A stretch of 8,789 bases of DNA. Source: Pyrinomonadaceae bacterium (GTDB lineage: Bacteria; Acidobacteriota; Blastocatellia; Pyrinomonadales; Pyrinomonadaceae). A model generated the notes under the pieces. It did no database searches. It was not told the origin of the DNA and worked only from the letters and a program-made list of their open reading frames with translations. The translations under genes and the position numbers were made by a program. Where the stretch lies: the NCBI GenBank assembly GCA_025937955.1, contig JAICQI010000201.1, positions 1 through 8,789 of the forward strand. The letters are read 5' to 3'. Position 1 is the stretch's first letter; every line of letters begins with the position of its first letter. Below, in pieces: positions 6,570-8,789 of the stretch.

Positions 6570-6947
6570 ATGAGAATTCTAAACATCGTCGAAACAGCGT
6601 ATCGAGCAACATTAGAAGAACAAGACGACACGATCATCTGGCTGAGCGGTGCATTGAAGAACAGCGGCGCTGACCTGGGTATCATGCTGAGGTCCAACGC
6701 GGTGAACTATCTCGTGCCGCAGGATTGTCCACGCGTGAAGATTGGGACGACTGGAATCAATCATCCCGCACGGCCCAACGAAGACATCAGGAAGTTACAG
6801 GACAAAGGTGTATCCGTGTTTGCTATTCGTGAGGATCTCGAAGAGCGCGGAATAAATCTCTCGAACTGCCTGGCAAGCGTACAACTCATCCGCCGTCACG
6901 ATATTGCATTATTAATGGACGACTACGATCAAGTCTGGCACTGGTAA
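6570..6947 (+). CDS. DsrE-fold protein 3, without the canonical cysteine
   Basis: This 125-aa DsrE-like protein has the first strand RILNIVETA, an acidic EEQDD followed by a helix, the strand DLGIMLRSNAVNYLV, then VSVFAIREDLEERGI and a C-terminal strand ending in DDYDQVWHW. At the canonical position seven residues before Arg93 there is Ile86, so the usual sulfur-carrying Cys is missing; C53 and C100 lie elsewhere. The C-terminus (ASVQ...IALLMDDYDQVWHW) resembles that of protein 1 (PSVQ...ALVDAIVQENTKAIWH) more than that of protein 2. The start ATG lies seven bases after the previous stop, and that stop (TGA, 6560-6562) is part of the ribosome site TGAGG, which suggests translational coupling. 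A heteromeric complex with proteins 1 and 2, as in TusBCD or DsrEFH, is inferred. Confidence 0.8.
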   Translation: MRILNIVETAYRATLEEQDDTIIWLSGALKNSGADLGIMLRSNAVNYLVPQDCPRVKIGTTGINHPARPNEDIRKLQDKGVSVFAIREDLEERGINLSNCLASVQLIRRHDIALLMDDYDQVWHW

Positions 6948-6956
6948 GAAAATTAG

Positions 6957-6984
6957 CCGCAGATGAACGCGGATGAACGCAGAT
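6957..6984. repeat. CCGCA plus decamer tandem repeat in a convergent gap
   Basis: CCGC is followed by AGATGAACGC, GGATGAACGC and AGAT: two decamers differing at one base and a partial third. It occupies most of the 39-bp space between the convergent stops of DsrE-like protein 3 and the HAD phosphatase. It resembles in design the arm of the hairpin at 971-998 (CCGCA, near-repeats of 9-10 nt, truncated copy), but here there is no inverted partner. No conventional terminator was seen in this gap. Confidence 0.55.
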
Positions 6985-6986
6985 AT

Positions 6987-7685
6987 TCATTCTGAGCTAC
7001 GCACGCCGACTTCATCGAGGTGGCGCAGAAGGTCCGCGGGATCGTTATAAACCCGATATGCGCCGGCTCGTTCCAACTCCTCGCGTCCGTAGCCGCCTGA
7101 CAGCAACCCGACACCGAGCGCTCGCGCGCGTCGCGCGGCTAACAGGTCCCAGATACTGTCACCAACCACCACTGAATCACTAATCGCCACATTCAGCTTC
7201 TCAGCAGCAGCGAGGAACAGATCCGGATCCGGCTTGGCATGTCGCACGAGATCTCGCGTGATGATCGGAACATCGTCATTGAGCCCAAGCAGACGAAGTG
7301 ACAGACTGGCGCTTTCCATCATGCCGCTTGTCGCAATGGCCCATGGCACACCAGCCTTGGTGAGATATGCCAACAGCTCCTCAGCACCGGGCAGTGGTCG
7401 AACCTGCGACGCATAGCGCTTGAACGCTTCGCTGTGTACCTGATGTATTCGCTCAGCTTCTTCCGGCGAACAAGTGTGTCCCGTCTCGCGCGCTAGAGCG
7501 TTGACGAAGAGACCGCCACTCATACCGATCTGCCGGTGAATCCGCCACACGGCGAGTCGAATTCCGCCGGCCTCGAGCGCCTCGCGCCACGCGAGCACGT
7601 GTTGATAGACGCTATCGACAAGCGTTCCGTCCAGATCGAACAGGAAGGCGGTCCTGCTCGTAGCTGTCCTGTCGTCGTCGCTCAT
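6987..7685 (-). CDS. HAD-superfamily (subfamily IA) hydrolase, phosphoglycolate phosphatase/phosphoglucomutase-like
   Basis: This 232-aa cytoplasmic haloacid dehalogenase-type enzyme would remove phosphate from a small metabolite through an aspartyl-phosphate intermediate. Motif I is FDLDGTLVDS (nucleophile D17, acid D19), motif II is IATSGM (T119/S120), motif III is K151 in HAKPDPDLF, and motif IV is VVVGDSIWDLLAA (D176, D180). Residues ~25-100 form the helical C1-type cap of subfamily IA (QHVLAWREALEAG onward). All catalytic residues are intact and the length is normal. The product could be a phosphoglycolate phosphatase, a sugar-phosphate phosphatase or a beta-phosphoglucomutase; the sequence does not decide between these. 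The ATG at 7685 overlaps the stop of the methyltransferase by four bases (ATGA), so it is translationally coupled as the last gene of a three-gene operon. Confidence 0.9.
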   Translation of the reverse strand: MSDDDRTATSRTAFLFDLDGTLVDSVYQHVLAWREALEAGGIRLAVWRIHRQIGMSGGLFVNALARETGHTCSPEEAERIHQVHSEAFKRYASQVRPLPGAEELLAYLTKAGVPWAIATSGMMESASLSLRLLGLNDDVPIITRDLVRHAKPDPDLFLAAAEKLNVAISDSVVVGDSIWDLLAARRARALGVGLLSGGYGREELERAGAYRVYNDPADLLRHLDEVGVRSSE

Positions 7686-8341
7686 CTCGTTCCCGCTTGA
7701 TAGTAAGCAGTTGGCAACAAACCAAAGAGCATGCTTCCGTCCTTCACCTTTTCGGCGTCCACGAATCCCGCACGTCTCATCAGTTGCAGTATGCGCTGCT
7801 GTGAATTGTCTTCCAGCCGCGCGTGGGAATTAACCATGCGACCCAAACGTCCTGACGCTTTGTCTTCACCGCCGGCGAAATCAAGCAAGTGAAACGTGCC
7901 CGCGGGCTTCAGCACGCGCAACACTTCCCGCAACGTCTTTTCCCGCTCGTGCTCTTCGAGATGATGCAACATGAATGAAGAAAGCACTCGATCGAATGTG
8001 CCCGCTTCATAAGGAAGCTCATCAGCGAATCCCTCATCGAGTTGCACTGCAACTCCAGCACGTCTGACTTTCTTCTGTGCGCGTTGCAGTGCTTTCGGAT
8101 CCGGATCGACCCCGACGATCTCCGCCGCCGTGTACTTTCGTTTCAACAGCACCACCAGCGTGCCGGTGCCACAGCCGAGATCCAGAACACGCTGGTTGGG
8201 TTGGATATTCGCCTGTTTGACTAACTCCTCCCGTGCGCGCGCACCGCCCATCAAGCTTACTATCGGATCGTAGAGCGGCAGAAATACATCGCGTCCCGCT
8301 GCCGGAAGAAATTCTCTCCGGGTTTCACTTAACTGGTTCAT
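7682..8341 (-). CDS. Class I SAM-dependent methyltransferase (UbiE-like)
   Basis: This 219-aa cytoplasmic enzyme would transfer a methyl group from S-adenosylmethionine to an unknown acceptor. Motif I, VLDLGCGTG at ~52-60, binds SAM; the acidic end of strand 2 is VGVDPDP (D79); motif II/post-II is FDRVLSSFMLHHLEE at ~116-130; motif III is LREVLRVLKPAGTFHLLDF at ~137-154. The fold is a complete Rossmann-type methyltransferase (Methyltransf_11/25 class). The N-terminus (FLPLYDPIVSLMGG) resembles the substrate lid of UbiE and small-molecule methyltransferases, but no quinone genes are nearby. The start is taken as the ATG at 8341, which overlaps the preceding TGA by one base (TGATG). A GTG at 8344 would add one residue with a four-base overlap. 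It sits between the unknown gene and the HAD gene. Confidence 0.88.
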   Translation of the reverse strand: MNQLSETRREFLPAAGRDVFLPLYDPIVSLMGGARAREELVKQANIQPNQRVLDLGCGTGTLVVLLKRKYTAAEIVGVDPDPKALQRAQKKVRRAGVAVQLDEGFADELPYEAGTFDRVLSSFMLHHLEEHEREKTLREVLRVLKPAGTFHLLDFAGGEDKASGRLGRMVNSHARLEDNSQQRILQLMRRAGFVDAEKVKDGSMLFGLLPTAYYQAGTR

Positions 8342-8787
8342 CACTTCTCGGTCGTCGTACCTTTCTCAGTGCGACTCGCCTCCTTCTTGTGTCGCAGCCA
8401 CTCGTCGATACTCTCGCGAATAAACTCGCCCATGTCTTCAAACTCGCGCGCCGACTTTTCCCAGAACTCCTTGAACATCTTTGGGTCGAAAGCAAAGCCA
8501 TGCCCGCGTCCGAAGCCTCTTGCTGGTCCAAGCTCGTCTTCATAGTACGCCGCGAGCTGGCGCGAAGCCATCGCGACGACGGTCAGCGAACTGCCCGCCG
8601 GCAGCGGTTCGAAAATCGTGCCCACGCCCGGATCGAGCTCTTTCAAACGCGTCAGCACCCGATTGTACTGGTCAGTGCAAAAGGCTGCTGCATCTTCTTT
8701 ACCGCCAGTCCACTCCGATTGCAACGCCATACGCGATGTGCGTCGCAGCACATTAATCAACTTGATCAGTTCTTTCTCTCTTTCCAT
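8341..8787 (-). CDS. Unrecognised small protein, first visible gene of the methyltransferase-HAD operon
   Basis: I do not recognise this 148-aa protein. It begins with a charged helix (MEREKELIKLINVLRR), then a predicted helical segment ~30-50 (EDAAAFCTDQYNRVLTRLKE), a more hydrophobic stretch ~65-82 (SSLTVVAMASRQLAAYY), a glycine-rich loop ~87-99 (GPARGFGRGHGFAF), and a long amphipathic helix ~103-135 rich in Glu and Lys. There is no signal peptide or clear transmembrane helix, so it is probably cytoplasmic. Its single Cys (C37) gives no metal motif. The ATG at 8787 lies two bases from the window edge, so an upstream extension cannot be excluded. The stop overlaps the methyltransferase start, so the two are likely co-translated and functionally linked. 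Confidence 0.7.
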   Translation of the reverse strand: MEREKELIKLINVLRRTSRMALQSEWTGGKEDAAAFCTDQYNRVLTRLKELDPGVGTIFEPLPAGSSLTVVAMASRQLAAYYEDELGPARGFGRGHGFAFDPKMFKEFWEKSAREFEDMGEFIRESIDEWLRHKKEASRTEKGTTTEK

Positions 8788-8789
8788 AC

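Overview
The window is 8.8 kb of a moderately GC-rich bacterial chromosome. Three things suggest Acidobacteriota, probably a Blastocatellia/Pyrinomonadaceae-like soil lineage: a TIGR02999-type ECF sigma factor upstream of a very large Ser/Thr kinase with TPR and PD40 domains, REP-like GC-rich palindromes in several places, and the style of the coding sequences. The taxonomic call is inference from gene style, because no rRNA or other phylogenetic marker is present.

Layout from left to right. Bases 3-968 (+) hold the 3' part of a GNAT/BioF2-like acyltransferase gene. A long hairpin with U-tracts on both strands (971-1038) separates it from the convergent kinase gene. Bases 1041-5609 (-) hold a two-gene operon: an ECF sigma factor (188 aa) followed by a 1318-aa membrane-anchored Ser/Thr kinase. 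The operon has a well-formed sigma70-like promoter at 5635-5662. Divergent from it, bases 5730-6947 (+) hold three small DsrE-fold genes in a row, probably a TusBCD/DsrEFH-like sulfur-relay set or a derivative of one. Only the middle protein keeps the canonical cysteine. Convergent with these, bases 6987-8787 (-) hold an overlapping three-gene operon: an unrecognised 148-aa protein, a class I SAM methyltransferase and a HAD phosphatase.

The most interesting structural signal is a REPIN-like repeat of about 83 bp: two inverted 29-nt arms, each itself a hairpin preceded by GGAG, around a conserved loop. It occurs twice in the same orientation. One copy lies in the gap between the first and second DsrE-like genes. 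The other lies inside the kinase reading frame and encodes an arginine-rich linker of about 28 residues between the cytoplasmic TPR domain and the transmembrane helix. A second repeat style (CCGCA followed by near-identical 9-10-mers) occupies both convergent intergenic gaps.

The sigma-kinase pair looks like a phosphorylation-controlled transcription module. The kinase and TPRs would be cytoplasmic and the twelve-repeat propeller region extracytoplasmic. No CRISPR array, tRNA, rRNA, integrase or transposase gene was seen. There is no gene-free stretch longer than 300 bases; the longest gaps are 120 bp (5610-5729) and 113 bp (6054-6166), and both are described below.
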